From a virus: a stretch of DNA of 56,845 nt. The position numbers and the translations under genes are program-made. The DNA lies in IMG/VR virus record IMGVR_UViG_3300030109_003433, positions 1 to 56,845 of that record. The stretch is one strand, 5' to 3'. Below, piece after piece: positions 8,346 to 18,500 of the stretch (positions within the stretch are counted from its first letter, which is position 1; each line of letters begins with the position of its first letter). Below the pieces are notes generated by a model. It did not search any database and was not told where the DNA came from. It was given only the letters and a program-made list of their open reading frames with translations.

Positions 8346-8542
8346 TGGCTGAATACAGAAGAGTTGTACTTCCTGTAGCAACGCCAGAATATAATTCTGA
8401 CAATGAACAGGTATCAAGAGCCACAGTAACCCAGACCCTAGAAGAGATGCAAAGTGACATTGCGGCTAACACTAAGAAGACGAGCAAGGAAAGCTCCCTA
8501 GCTTTGAGAAGGTTTCAGTTTTTGTTAATGGGAGCTAGTTGA
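8345..8542 (+). CDS. Small hypothetical virion-region protein (65 aa)
   Basis: Starts on the last base of the preceding stop. Begins MAEYRRVVLPVATPEYNSDN; the middle (SRATVTQTLEEMQSDIAAN) looks like a short coiled coil. Overlaps the next gene by one base (TGATG). Gene order suggests a minor structural or assembly component; family not recognised. Confidence 0.6.
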   Translation: MAEYRRVVLPVATPEYNSDNEQVSRATVTQTLEEMQSDIAANTKKTSKESSLALRRFQFLLMGAS

Positions 8543-8871
8543 TGGCTGATGCAATTAAAGTTCTGGGTCAGCTAGATGTAAGTGCTACAACCATCACAAC
8601 ACTTTATACGGTGCCTGACTTAACCCAGACCACAGTTAGCTCTCTGGTTATCTGTAACAGGCACAGTTCGGGAATTACATTTAGGGTCAGCGTCCATGTC
8701 AATGGGGCTGGGGCAGATGACAAACAGTTTATATTTTATGATGAAGACTTGGCGGCAACTACAACAAGGACGGTGGTTATAGGTATGTGTCTTGGACAAA
8801 AAGACGTAGTAAAAGTTTATTCCAGTGCGGCTAATGTTAGTTTCAACTTATTTGGTGTGGAGACAAGCTAA
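8542..8871 (+). CDS. Small beta-rich virion-region protein
   Basis: I choose ATG 8542 (overlapping TGA) over the in-frame TTG at 8539. The protein (MADAIKVLGQLDVSATTITT...) is beta-rich with LYTVPDLTQTTVSSLVICNR, a pattern common in phage decoration or tail-tip accessory proteins that start with a 'quantity + LYTVP' motif. Between a large structural gene and an internal virion protein gene. Confidence 0.65.
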   Translation: MADAIKVLGQLDVSATTITTLYTVPDLTQTTVSSLVICNRHSSGITFRVSVHVNGAGADDKQFIFYDEDLAATTTRTVVIGMCLGQKDVVKVYSSAANVSFNLFGVETS

Positions 8872-11594
8872 TGAATCAATATCCAATGAAACCCTTGATG
8901 GATCAGATGGCACAGCATGGTCGGTATGGCGACTCAATGTTAGTCCACATGAATCCAGCAGAAGTGCGCGGGATCGCATCTTTAGCTCCGCAAGGGCAAT
9001 TAACAATAAACCCTGTGACAGGACAGCCAGAAGCATTTCTGCCATTCCTGGCTCCACTGCTTGGTTCTGCTTTAGGCACAACCTTTTTAGGTAGCACTCT
9101 TACAGGAGCTTTAGGTTCTACTTTAGGCACCGCAGTTGCTGGAGGAATAGGATCAGGACTTGCTACAGCGGCAGTGACAGGTGATTTGAAAAGAGGGCTA
9201 ATATCTGGATTGATTGGTGCTGGCACAGGTGCGGCATTTAAAGGTGCGGCAGATGCGTTTAAAGGCTCTCAAGCGGCGTTGGCAGATCAAGCTGTGGCAG
9301 ATGTAGCCTTAAAACAAGGGGTTGTAGAAGGTATAGGTAATATCCCTGGTCAAGGTGCAGGTGTTTTAGATGCGGGAGGAGAAATAGTACAAGGAACTGC
9401 TCTGCCCACCGAGCTAGCCGCCGCAAAAAGCGCGGCAGATGCGGCGGTTGCGGAGGCAGGTAGCAGTCCACTGCTAGCAGGAGCAAAGTCTTTTGGCACT
9501 GAAATGCTAGGAGCAAAAGCAATAGTTCCAACAGCTCTGGGTTATGGTCAGCTAGCTCAAATGGATTATGAAGATCAGATGCAAGCGGCTGGAATGCAAG
9601 TAGAAGAAGCAAGACAGGCGGAGCTTGCTGAGTCAGCAGGAAATCTTCAGAGAGCTTATGCCGCCGCACAACCAGGAGCAATGACAGGCCCAAGTCCTTA
9701 CAGAAATTATATGAGTGCTTACACTCCTGATTACAGTTACGCATCATCAGGTGGAATTGTTTCTCTAGCGGGAGGCGGTCAATTAAAAAAGTACCAAGCT
9801 GGCGGTGAGTTTGATCCAAAAGTATATGCTCAAAGTTTGCCAGCAGGTATTCGTGAAATATATTTAAAATCAAATACTGGCGGTTATGAATCTTTAACAG
9901 AAGAAGAAGCCGCCACGTTAAGTAATTACTATTCCTCTGCTGGAGCAGGCTTAATAGGGGGTAAAGGAGGAGCAATAAATGTTCCTCAAACAGGCACTCA
10001 AGGTGGACAAGATACAACTCCCCAAGAACCTCCGCCTCCAGCGTTACCAACATCTGGATACATGAGAGATCCTTATACAGGAGCTATTGTATACCTGGGA
10101 GGTACTAGACCTGGAGCGGGAACTCCTATGGAGCCTAAAGCGCAAGACTTTAGTGGTTACATGGGCGGTAAAGGCGGCATGAATATGATGACTGGAGGAG
10201 CGGGCAATCCTGCCTACGGCGGTATTGACCCTGTTACTATTCAGGCTAATCTTAGAGGTCAGTATGCAGTAACACCACCAAGAGGATATGCGTTAGGATT
10301 TGAGCCAGAGTTTAATTATTTTCAAAATGATCCTTTTGGCGTGGAAGTTCCTTACAGAGGATATTACCCTCAAGCATTCGGCCCTATGCAGAGCGGCCCA
10401 TACTTCCACTCAAGTATTAATATGCCTAACTACTTAAATCAGTTAGGAGATTATTACAGGACACTAGGGGAGCCTTCATTGCCTCCCCCTGTACAACCTC
10501 CTGTAGAACCTCTTGTGCAACCTCCTGTGGTTGATCCGGTACAACCTCCTGTTGTAGACACAACGCCACAAGGAGGTATTGACGATATTGTGGTAGGAAA
10601 TTATGAGGGCGGTGAAAGGCAGACTCCGCAAACTTTAACAGGAGATGATTTATATGAAACGTATATTACAAGAAGAGAGCTTGATAGACCAGGAAACATA
10701 TTTTACTACGATAACAAAGGAGATCTTGTTAGCGGCAGACCGCCTATAATTGGAAGAGCAAAAGATTCTAAGCCTGTTTACTATACAGTTGACCTTGCCC
10801 ACGAAGATGCAGAAGCATCATTTGCTAGCAAAAAACAGGCAATGGATTATATAAGAAATTTTTATGGTCATAAACGTAAAAAAGAAGAAACTGGAAGATC
10901 TGGCAGGTCTGCTAAACCCAAGGCATCTGCTGACAAACCTGTGCAAGAGGAACGTACAATTCCAGAACATATAAGAAGGGCGGCAGAAAGACAAGCCCAG
11001 CAAACAAACAGACCAACAGGAAGAGGACTATCCGTAACTGGTGCTTCTGGAAAGACTACATACTTTCAAGAAGGCGGAGATGTAACTTTAGAAACATCTC
11101 TTGGTGAAGTATCAACTCCTGCTGGTGGCATTGCTAATGTGGAGACAGAGTTTGTTAAACAGCAGGCACCAGAGTTAACAGAAACAGATAGGGATGTAAT
11201 TGTTCTTTCAGACGCAATACTTGGACGTATTGAAAATGCAGATATGGTTGTGGATATGTTTGTAAGAAAGTACGGAGTTGACGCTTTCTTACAGGTAAGA
11301 GATGCAGTTCTTTCGTCTGTAGTTCCAAACCCTCAAACGGAAGGTATGATTGAAGGAGAAGGAGGCGGCATGGACGATCAGGTCATGGGTATGATCGGAG
11401 ATCAACAGCCTGTCGCAGTATCGCCTGGAGAATATATTGTTCCAGCAGATGTTGTTTCTGGTTTAGGCGATGGAAGTTCTGATGCTGGTGCTGAAGAGCT
11501 GGATCAAATGCTAGATGACGTAAGAAGATCCAGGCAAAATGGAGACATTAGACAGCCTAAGCCTATTCAATCCCAGGAGGTGATGCCATCATGA
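8871..11594 (+). CDS. Large internal virion / ejection-type protein 1
   Basis: 907 aa. The N-terminal region has a long Gly/Ala-rich hydrophobic stretch (about 55-145, LLGSALGTTFLGSTLTGALG and similar) that could insert in membranes. The middle is Gly/Pro-rich with PPV repeats (PPVQPPVEP, about 540-565). The C-terminal part contains PVAVSPGEYIVPADVVSGLG, then a Leu/Asp helix ending in PKPI. That C-terminal block recurs in large podovirus virion proteins, from memory. Candidate for DNA ejection with the next four genes. Confidence 0.65.
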   Translation: MNQYPMKPLMDQMAQHGRYGDSMLVHMNPAEVRGIASLAPQGQLTINPVTGQPEAFLPFLAPLLGSALGTTFLGSTLTGALGSTLGTAVAGGIGSGLATAAVTGDLKRGLISGLIGAGTGAAFKGAADAFKGSQAALADQAVADVALKQGVVEGIGNIPGQGAGVLDAGGEIVQGTALPTELAAAKSAADAAVAEAGSSPLLAGAKSFGTEMLGAKAIVPTALGYGQLAQMDYEDQMQAAGMQVEEARQAELAESAGNLQRAYAAAQPGAMTGPSPYRNYMSAYTPDYSYASSGGIVSLAGGGQLKKYQAGGEFDPKVYAQSLPAGIREIYLKSNTGGYESLTEEEAATLSNYYSSAGAGLIGGKGGAINVPQTGTQGGQDTTPQEPPPPALPTSGYMRDPYTGAIVYLGGTRPGAGTPMEPKAQDFSGYMGGKGGMNMMTGGAGNPAYGGIDPVTIQANLRGQYAVTPPRGYALGFEPEFNYFQNDPFGVEVPYRGYYPQAFGPMQSGPYFHSSINMPNYLNQLGDYYRTLGEPSLPPPVQPPVEPLVQPPVVDPVQPPVVDTTPQGGIDDIVVGNYEGGERQTPQTLTGDDLYETYITRRELDRPGNIFYYDNKGDLVSGRPPIIGRAKDSKPVYYTVDLAHEDAEASFASKKQAMDYIRNFYGHKRKKEETGRSGRSAKPKASADKPVQEERTIPEHIRRAAERQAQQTNRPTGRGLSVTGASGKTTYFQEGGDVTLETSLGEVSTPAGGIANVETEFVKQQAPELTETDRDVIVLSDAILGRIENADMVVDMFVRKYGVDAFLQVRDAVLSSVVPNPQTEGMIEGEGGGMDDQVMGMIGDQQPVAVSPGEYIVPADVVSGLGDGSSDAGAEELDQMLDDVRRSRQNGDIRQPKPIQSQEVMPS

Positions 11595-12064
11595 ACTCAG
11601 CAACAGTCCATGAAATAACAGAAACAAAAGATTCCGTTAAGCACACGATAAGCCTTGTTCCTATGGATCATTGTTCAACAATATGGAATCAAGTTAGGGT
11701 TCATTTTGTTGAGGCGATAGAAAGATCAAATGGAAGGTGGTCTTTGGAACACTTGTTAGCATCGTTTGTGTCTGGGCAATATCAGCTTTGGATAGCTTAT
11801 AATGAGGACAAAACCATCAACGGTGCTTTGGCAACTCAGATTGTTGGTTATCCTTGCAAAGCTAACCTAGCCATGCACTTCATAGGCGGTACAGGGTTTG
11901 ATGATTGGTATCCAGACCTATTAAAAGAAATAAGTATATTTGCTAAGGAATCTGGATGCAGTGGTTTAGAGGGTGTTGCAAGAAAAGGATTTTGGAAATG
12001 GTTAAAAGATGACGGGTTTACTAAAGAAGTTCCGTTTTATGAAAAGGAGCTAAGCGATGTCTAA
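11591..12064 (+). CDS. GNAT-like internal virion protein (T7 gp13-like position)
   Basis: 157 aa, ATGA overlap with the gene upstream. Contains WSLEHLLASFVSGQYQLWIA, a strand pair (TINGALATQIVGYP), then GCSGLEGVARKGFWKWLKDD and GFTK. The GLEGVARKGFxKxLKxxGF...YEKxL tail resembles GNAT-fold proteins in podovirus cores, in the place where T7 encodes gp13. It could be an active acetyltransferase or just the fold reused structurally. Confidence 0.6.
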   Translation: MNSATVHEITETKDSVKHTISLVPMDHCSTIWNQVRVHFVEAIERSNGRWSLEHLLASFVSGQYQLWIAYNEDKTINGALATQIVGYPCKANLAMHFIGGTGFDDWYPDLLKEISIFAKESGCSGLEGVARKGFWKWLKDDGFTKEVPFYEKELSDV

Positions 12065-13040
12065 AGGTGGAAGCGCACCAGCACACACAACATCAACCGT
12101 AACACAAAGCACTCTCCCAGAGTACGCGGCACCTTATTTCAAAGACCTGCTGGTAAGAACAGGTTATGAAAGTGCGGTTCCTTACACTCCGTACCCTGGT
12201 CAGAGGCTGGCTTACTTGGGGCCGCAAGAGCAAGAGGCAATGAATAGGCTAACATCATTAGGAGTTAGCGGCACATTACCGGAAGTTGAGGCGGCTACCG
12301 CAATAGCGGGGCAGGTAGGGGCAGAGAGTCCTTATGTTCCTAATATGTTAAGAGCCACTCAGATTTCACAGGGAATGCCTGGTTTAGCCACTCCTGGTTT
12401 GATGGGTATGTATATGAACCCATATCAACAATATGTAACTGACATAGCTACGAGAGAGGCTAGAAGGCAGTCAGATATTCAAGGTGCAAAACTAGGCTTG
12501 GATGCGGCTAAATCTGGGAGTTTAGGTGGATATCGTGAAGGTATAATGCAAGCCGAAAGAGAAAGAAACCTAGCTCAACAGCTAGGCGACATTCAGATGA
12601 GAGGATCATCTCAGGCTTTTGATGATGCAAGAAAGGCTTACGAGGCAGACAGGGCGGCGGCTAATAGAGCCGCACAGTTAGCCCAGTCCACTTATGGACA
12701 GTTGCTTTCTGGAGACAGGCAAAGGTTGGAAGCGGCTCAGTCATTAAGAGAAGCGGCGGCACAAAAACAGAAGATGGAGCTAGAAAGACTAAGACAGTTG
12801 CAGGCATCAGGACAGGTGGAGCGAGAACTGTATCAGCGCGGTCTTGATATGGGTTATGCGGATTTCCTTAGACAGCAGGCGTATCCAAAAGAACAGCTAG
12901 CTTTTTACAGTTCAATGTTAAAAGGACTAGATATAAGACCAGGCGAGATACAGACATCTTACGGTGTTGGCCCTAGCACCACACAGCAACTATTAGGATC
13001 AGGCATTGCTGGTGTTGGTTTATATAAGGCTTTGGTATAA
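12057..13040 (+). CDS. Internal virion protein 2
   Basis: 327 aa, 8-nt overlap with the GNAT-like gene. Starts MSKGGSAPAHTTSTVTQSTL, then PEYAAPYFKDLL and YPGQRLAYL. The long central part is helical, with Ala, Arg, Gln and Glu repeats typical of a rod or coiled coil (about 130-285). I recognise the PEYAxPYFxDLL...YPGQRxA start from podovirus structural proteins. Probable ejection-complex component. Confidence 0.65.
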   Translation: MSKGGSAPAHTTSTVTQSTLPEYAAPYFKDLLVRTGYESAVPYTPYPGQRLAYLGPQEQEAMNRLTSLGVSGTLPEVEAATAIAGQVGAESPYVPNMLRATQISQGMPGLATPGLMGMYMNPYQQYVTDIATREARRQSDIQGAKLGLDAAKSGSLGGYREGIMQAERERNLAQQLGDIQMRGSSQAFDDARKAYEADRAAANRAAQLAQSTYGQLLSGDRQRLEAAQSLREAAAQKQKMELERLRQLQASGQVERELYQRGLDMGYADFLRQQAYPKEQLAFYSSMLKGLDIRPGEIQTSYGVGPSTTQQLLGSGIAGVGLYKALV

Positions 13041-13062
13041 AGATTATTAGTGGAGGCAAGGC

Positions 13063-15543
13063 ATGATTGGTAAACCCAATTTATTAGAGGCAGAGGATAT
13101 AGTAAAAAGTTTGCCTGATATGCAGTTGATGCAGGTGGTTCAGAATCCTAGCGGAGATATACCTCAGTTTTTAGCTGTTTCTGAGATACAACGCAGAACA
13201 AAAATGCGTAAAGATTACGAGGCTCAAATGGCAGATGTGCCGCAGGCTACAGTTTCAGAACAAGTAGTTCAAGAAGGTATTGCTGGTCTGATGCCGCCTG
13301 CTATGCCTACTCAAATGCAAATGACCCCTCAGATGCCTCCACAAATGCCTCAGCAGGCAATGCCTGTTGAGATGCCTACAATGCAACCAGAGATGAGAAT
13401 GGCTCAGGGTGGCGTTGTAAGAATGCAGAACATGGGTCAGGTTCCCACGCTTAGGGAGCTTCGGTCATTATATCCAAACCTAACCAGAGAAGAGCTTTAT
13501 GAGCTTGCAAGGTCGCAAGGTATTGATGTTCCTTTTGCTTTGTCTGATGCTATCAGAAATATAAATCTACCTGATGTTAGCCTTCCTGATTACACGGAGT
13601 TTTATGATCTGCGGGACAGGAGTGAGGGATTAGATCAGCGTGAGGTTTACGAAAGAGCTAGAGAGCTAGGCATTGACAGCCCTCAGCCAGCTTACACCCA
13701 GGTAAGAGACCTGGCTTCTGACATTGGTTCGGCGGTTAGTGGAGGTGTCGAGTCTGTAAGAGAGCTACCAGGAGACATTGGATCGGGTATCGCATCGCTT
13801 ACTTCAAGAGGAAAGGATTACCTGTCAGATAAATTATCTGAAGTAAGTATGCCAGATTTTTCAAACCCCCTATCTAATGTAAGAATACCAGAATTTCCTA
13901 ACGTAAGAATTCCTGATGCCCCCACATTCCGCATCCCTGATGCCCCTACGTTTGATATTCCCAGTCCTGGTGATATATATGATCGCACAAAGGATGCTAT
14001 GCCAGATTTTTCAAATCCCCTGTCTAACGTCAGGTTGCCATCCATGCCAGATGTGTCTATTTCAGATATAAGGCGTTTAATTCCTGACTCCATAGCTGAT
14101 ACAGAATTTGAAAATCCTTTTGCCAGAATAACTTCAGACACTTCGTATGCAGATTATCTTCGTAATGCGGTGAAAAATCTTAGGCAAGGACTTCCTGAAA
14201 TTCCAAGTGAGGGGGTCACTCTGCCAGATATTATTCAGGCTGGTGCAATGATTCCCGCCTCTATGGAAGGACTTGGAAGAGTGGGAGAATCTGTGGCATC
14301 AACAGCCAAAGATGTGGGTGGTAGTATTTATGACTCTGTAGCTGGCGGAGTTAGATCAGCGGTTGATCCGTTGTCGGAGTATTTGGGTGAAAAAGGCAGG
14401 ACTATTTCACGCGATTTTGAAAAAGGTACAGCCAGAGGTATTGGGTCTCTTATCGGTGAGGTAGTTCAAACTCCGTTTGAAGGACTAGGAGCTTATGGAA
14501 GGATGGCATTGCGTGAATCACGCGAAGGAATAGGGCGTAGGCAGGATTTCCTAAAAGGCTTGTTAGGATTGGGATCTGATGATGACATCCCTGGTGATGC
14601 CCGTGTTCAGGCATTGAAGAGCGTGGAAAAGCAAGCAAGACCTAAAGCAGAAACTATTATTGACGACATAATTCAAGCTCCTGGTGATATGGCAGGATTG
14701 CCTAGAGTTCAAGCAGACAAATCCATAATTCCTTTACGGGTTCCTACTCCTCCTATGCCAACCACGCCAGGAGAAATCTTGAGTCCTGATGCTGTTGCGG
14801 CTAGACAAGCTAAGCTGATAGAAATGGAAGCCAAGAGAAAAACTTTAGAGGGAGAAGGAAAGAAAGAGTCTGCTACTCCTGAAGTAAAAACGACTGGCAA
14901 GACTTCTGGAGATGTTGCGAGAGGATCGTATGAGGCTAAGTTACTAGAGCTACTCGGCAAACAAACAGAAGTTCCATCATACGATGACATCATTAAAGAA
15001 ACTAAGGATGAAGCACTGAGCAGTGCGTTGATAGCCTTGGGTTCGGGTATTGCTAGTGGTGACATAGGCGGAGGAATCAGAACCGCAGGAGAAGCCGCAC
15101 TAGCCCAGAAGCAGAAAGCAAGAGAGCTAGCAAGGGAGCAAGAGATAGCCCAGGCAGAAGCAAGACGAGGTGATATTTCCAGGCAGATTGAAGGCGTGTC
15201 GGCGTTGGCACAGTTGCAGTCCAAGAAGGATTTAGCTAGGGAAGAGCTGGCTCAACAAAATGTGTTAAAGAGGCTTGGGTTTGACGTTGAAAAAGAGCTG
15301 GCAGAAGAAAGAAGGAATTTAGACAAAGAACTTGAGCAGAATAAGGATATCAGAAGTCAAAGAAATTTTGTGGCAGATCAATTAGCTTTAGTTACTAACC
15401 GGATGGATAGCCTGCTAGCTACTGGGAGGGAGAATGAGCCTGAGTACGCGAGACTAGGAATTAGACTGAAAACTCTTCAAGAACGAGCAGATATTTTAAA
15501 TGTCGATTACTCCAATTATAGCGTTAATCCGAAACAAAATTAA
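13063..15543 (+). CDS. Internal virion protein 3, repeat-rich
   Basis: 826 aa; ribosome site TGGAGGCAAGGC. The N-terminus (LPDMQLMQ, PSGDIPQFLAVSEIQRRTKMR) is a recurring start in podovirus virion proteins. A Met/Pro/Gln-rich linker (about 85-120) follows. Next come short degenerate repeats near 260-330: MPDFSNPLSNVR appears twice, and NVRIP/IPDAPTF units recur. The C-terminal half is helical and charged (about 590-820). Likely part of the internal core or ejection machinery. Confidence 0.65.
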   Translation: MIGKPNLLEAEDIVKSLPDMQLMQVVQNPSGDIPQFLAVSEIQRRTKMRKDYEAQMADVPQATVSEQVVQEGIAGLMPPAMPTQMQMTPQMPPQMPQQAMPVEMPTMQPEMRMAQGGVVRMQNMGQVPTLRELRSLYPNLTREELYELARSQGIDVPFALSDAIRNINLPDVSLPDYTEFYDLRDRSEGLDQREVYERARELGIDSPQPAYTQVRDLASDIGSAVSGGVESVRELPGDIGSGIASLTSRGKDYLSDKLSEVSMPDFSNPLSNVRIPEFPNVRIPDAPTFRIPDAPTFDIPSPGDIYDRTKDAMPDFSNPLSNVRLPSMPDVSISDIRRLIPDSIADTEFENPFARITSDTSYADYLRNAVKNLRQGLPEIPSEGVTLPDIIQAGAMIPASMEGLGRVGESVASTAKDVGGSIYDSVAGGVRSAVDPLSEYLGEKGRTISRDFEKGTARGIGSLIGEVVQTPFEGLGAYGRMALRESREGIGRRQDFLKGLLGLGSDDDIPGDARVQALKSVEKQARPKAETIIDDIIQAPGDMAGLPRVQADKSIIPLRVPTPPMPTTPGEILSPDAVAARQAKLIEMEAKRKTLEGEGKKESATPEVKTTGKTSGDVARGSYEAKLLELLGKQTEVPSYDDIIKETKDEALSSALIALGSGIASGDIGGGIRTAGEAALAQKQKARELAREQEIAQAEARRGDISRQIEGVSALAQLQSKKDLAREELAQQNVLKRLGFDVEKELAEERRNLDKELEQNKDIRSQRNFVADQLALVTNRMDSLLATGRENEPEYARLGIRLKTLQERADILNVDYSNYSVNPKQN

Positions 15544-15558
15544 TAGCAGGACATATTA

Positions 15559-18500
15559 ATGCCGACAACAACAGTCACTCGTCCTGATGGTTCTACCCTG
15601 GATATAACACATCCAGAAGGTGCTTCTGAGCAAAATATACTCAGGTTTGCCGCGTATCAAGACAGCCTGGCTATGGCTGAGGAAGATCCATATCCTTTGG
15701 TAGAGGAAGAGGAGGAGGAAGAGGAGGAAACCAGCACCTTTGGTGCTATAGGAGAAGGTCTCAAGCGAGTACCAGGCGAGGCATTTTCCACTATTACTCG
15801 TATTGGCACAGGAGCGGGACAATATTTTTCAGAGCTTCTGGATGACGATGAGGAAGAAAGGCTAGAAGATACGTTGCTTGAAACTCAGCGGGGCTTGGAT
15901 GAAAAGAAGAAGAGCTTCCTGGGATACGATGAAGATTATGATGATAGCACAATCACTCAGGTTCTTGGAGCTGTAGGTTCTACGGTACCATTTATAGGTG
16001 CTGGCATTGTCGGTGCCACTGTGGGATTGCCAGTTGCGGCAACCACAGCGGTTGTCGCTGGACTGGGAGCATTAACCTATGGTGCCATAGGAGCGGAGGA
16101 TAGAGCAGAGACCGAAGCCAGAACTGGAGTAAAGTTAACGGATGCCCAGGAAAATCAGGCTAAGTTTGCTAATGCGGCTATTGGATCGCTAGAAGGTTTA
16201 GGCGCACCTTTCAGGATTTTACGAAGAATACCTTCCAAAGTGTTTAAAGGCCCAGGCGGAAAAGAGATTGAGAGCAGGTTCAAGGAAGCGATTGATAGTG
16301 GTATTGCGGAGGGTAGTCAGGAAGCGGCGGCTAGTCTCGTAAGTGATCTTGCGGCTAAAGGAATATATGACCCAGACAGGGATATATTTACCGTTGGTAA
16401 GGCAGGAGATTATTTTGAAGAAGGAATTATTGGAGGTGGAGCAGGTTTTATATCTGATGTATTCCTTGGCGGCATAGGCAGAAGAAAGGCTTTATCAGAC
16501 TCTGAAAAGATTCAAGAGTTTGAAGATAGTAAATTAGATGCAGAGGAAGTTGAAGCTGGAAATGCTAATGCGATGCTGGCAGGACAGGCAGAAGAGCCAA
16601 CTATAGATCCAGCTCAAGGCACAATGCCTTATATAGATGCCGATCCTGTTGAGATAGATGATAGTGCAGACGGCACAGCAATAAGGTTTCCCTTTAACGA
16701 TCCTTTAAAGGCAAGAGCTTCAGGGATTGCCAGAAAAATGGGAGAGTCATTTCCCGTTGATGAAGAATTTACGGTTGTCTCTGGTGCTTCGGAGGGAGAA
16801 AGAGCAGGTCGGAGACAACGCCTCACTGAAGAGGGAGATTCTTTCCTTGTTGAAAAGTATACGCAAGAGCTAGATACCGATGCGGTTGACACGGCAACTC
16901 TTGAAAAAGCCCGTGAGACTTACGAGGGTGATGAGCAGAAAGCTAGAGATGCCTATGTAAGTGAAAAAGTTCAACAAGAAAAAGATTCTTTGCTCGATGA
17001 CACTCAGCAAAAATACAATATAACATCTCAGGAATATGTGGTCGTAGACTCAAAAGGTACACGATACGGCCCTAAGCTCAATGATATAAACGATGCCATT
17101 AATTTAGCAGGCAGTCTCAAAGAGTCGGGTATTAGTGAAGCCGCCCAGAGAGATGCTAAAGAAATGATTGACCTGTCCATGAAAGAAACAGGCATTCAGT
17201 ATGACGGAAATCAAATACAAAATCTTCTTAGCATAGCAAGAAGAATATTCTCTCCTTATCAGAAAACCTACAATTCAGAACAAGTGGATTACGCGGCAGA
17301 TACAGTTGCGGCTACTGGGTATATTCATCAGGGTCTGACAGCCAAGCAAGCACAAGAAAAAAATATCAAACCAAAAGACATGACCGCCTCTCAGAAAATA
17401 AATAGAGACCGCCTTAAAAGAGGACTGCCTGAGACTAATACGTTTACCTTGAAAGAGATAAGAAAGGCGTTAGGTCAGGATGTTGGAGACCTCTACCTGG
17501 TAGAAAGCGGAGCAGGAGAAAGACTTACCTATGAAGCTATTCAATATAAGAAGACGGAGAAGAGCAAGCCTCGAATAGCCATAGTTGGAAAAAATAAATA
17601 CGGGGAAATAAAAACAGAGCCTATTCTTGATCGTCCCTTAAACAATGAAGAAGAGCGTCAGCGAGTTGCTGGGTCTGGTAAGAACATAAAGTATAATGTC
17701 AAAACCAGAAAAAGAATACCTTTTATAAATCTATCTGATGCCACAAAACTAGCATCAGAGATGAACCAAAAAAGAGGGTTGCACTTCCCTGCGATGATGA
17801 GAGGGAAGCAACCCAAGGCAACAGAAAAACGCTTTAATGATTTGTTGCAGAGCAAAAACATTGAGGACAATATAAACTCTCCAGCTATTAGAAGCATGGT
17901 GTCTAGGTTTATAGGTAGAACGCTAAGGCGAGATCAGACTAATACGTTTAACAATCTTACTGAAAGCGAGAAAAAATTATTATTTGTTAAGCTCAATCAA
18001 CTACCAGAATTTGATGTACCAACGAAACTTCCCGTCTTTAGTTTAAAGCCTGTAGAAAAAGCAAAACAGCAAAGGTCAACAGAAACAGATACGCTTGGGT
18101 TGCCTGACCCTGTGCAGTTTGAAAGCAGAGATGATGTTGCTGTCTTAGATAAACAAAGACAAAGCGACATTAAGAAAGAAGTTAACAAGGTTGTTGAAAC
18201 AGTAGAGGCTAAGAAGGTTGATGAGATAGGGCAGGCTACAGTTGCGGCTGGCCCTTTAGCGAATATAAACAGGTCTGACTATGTTGACAACGTAGAGGAA
18301 ATAAGTTCGTTTGAGACACCTTCTACTACGGTACCAGGAAGGATAGGCAAAAACTTTATATTCCAGGTGGCAGACAAGCTAGTAGGACTGAAAGACATTG
18401 TTGCATCAATCAACAAGTCAAGGGCGGCTAAAGGCATTGACCCTATAAAAGATACTGAAGACCCATATATTGGGGAAGAGTTGCTTGCAGGTAAAATGGG

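Noticed and set aside
9259-10053. 264-codon leucine-rich open frame on the minus strand
   Set aside because: Antisense to the convincing 8871-11594 gene; its Leu/Gln bias is the mirror of Ala/Gly/Gln codons on the other strand, and no ribosome site was seen.
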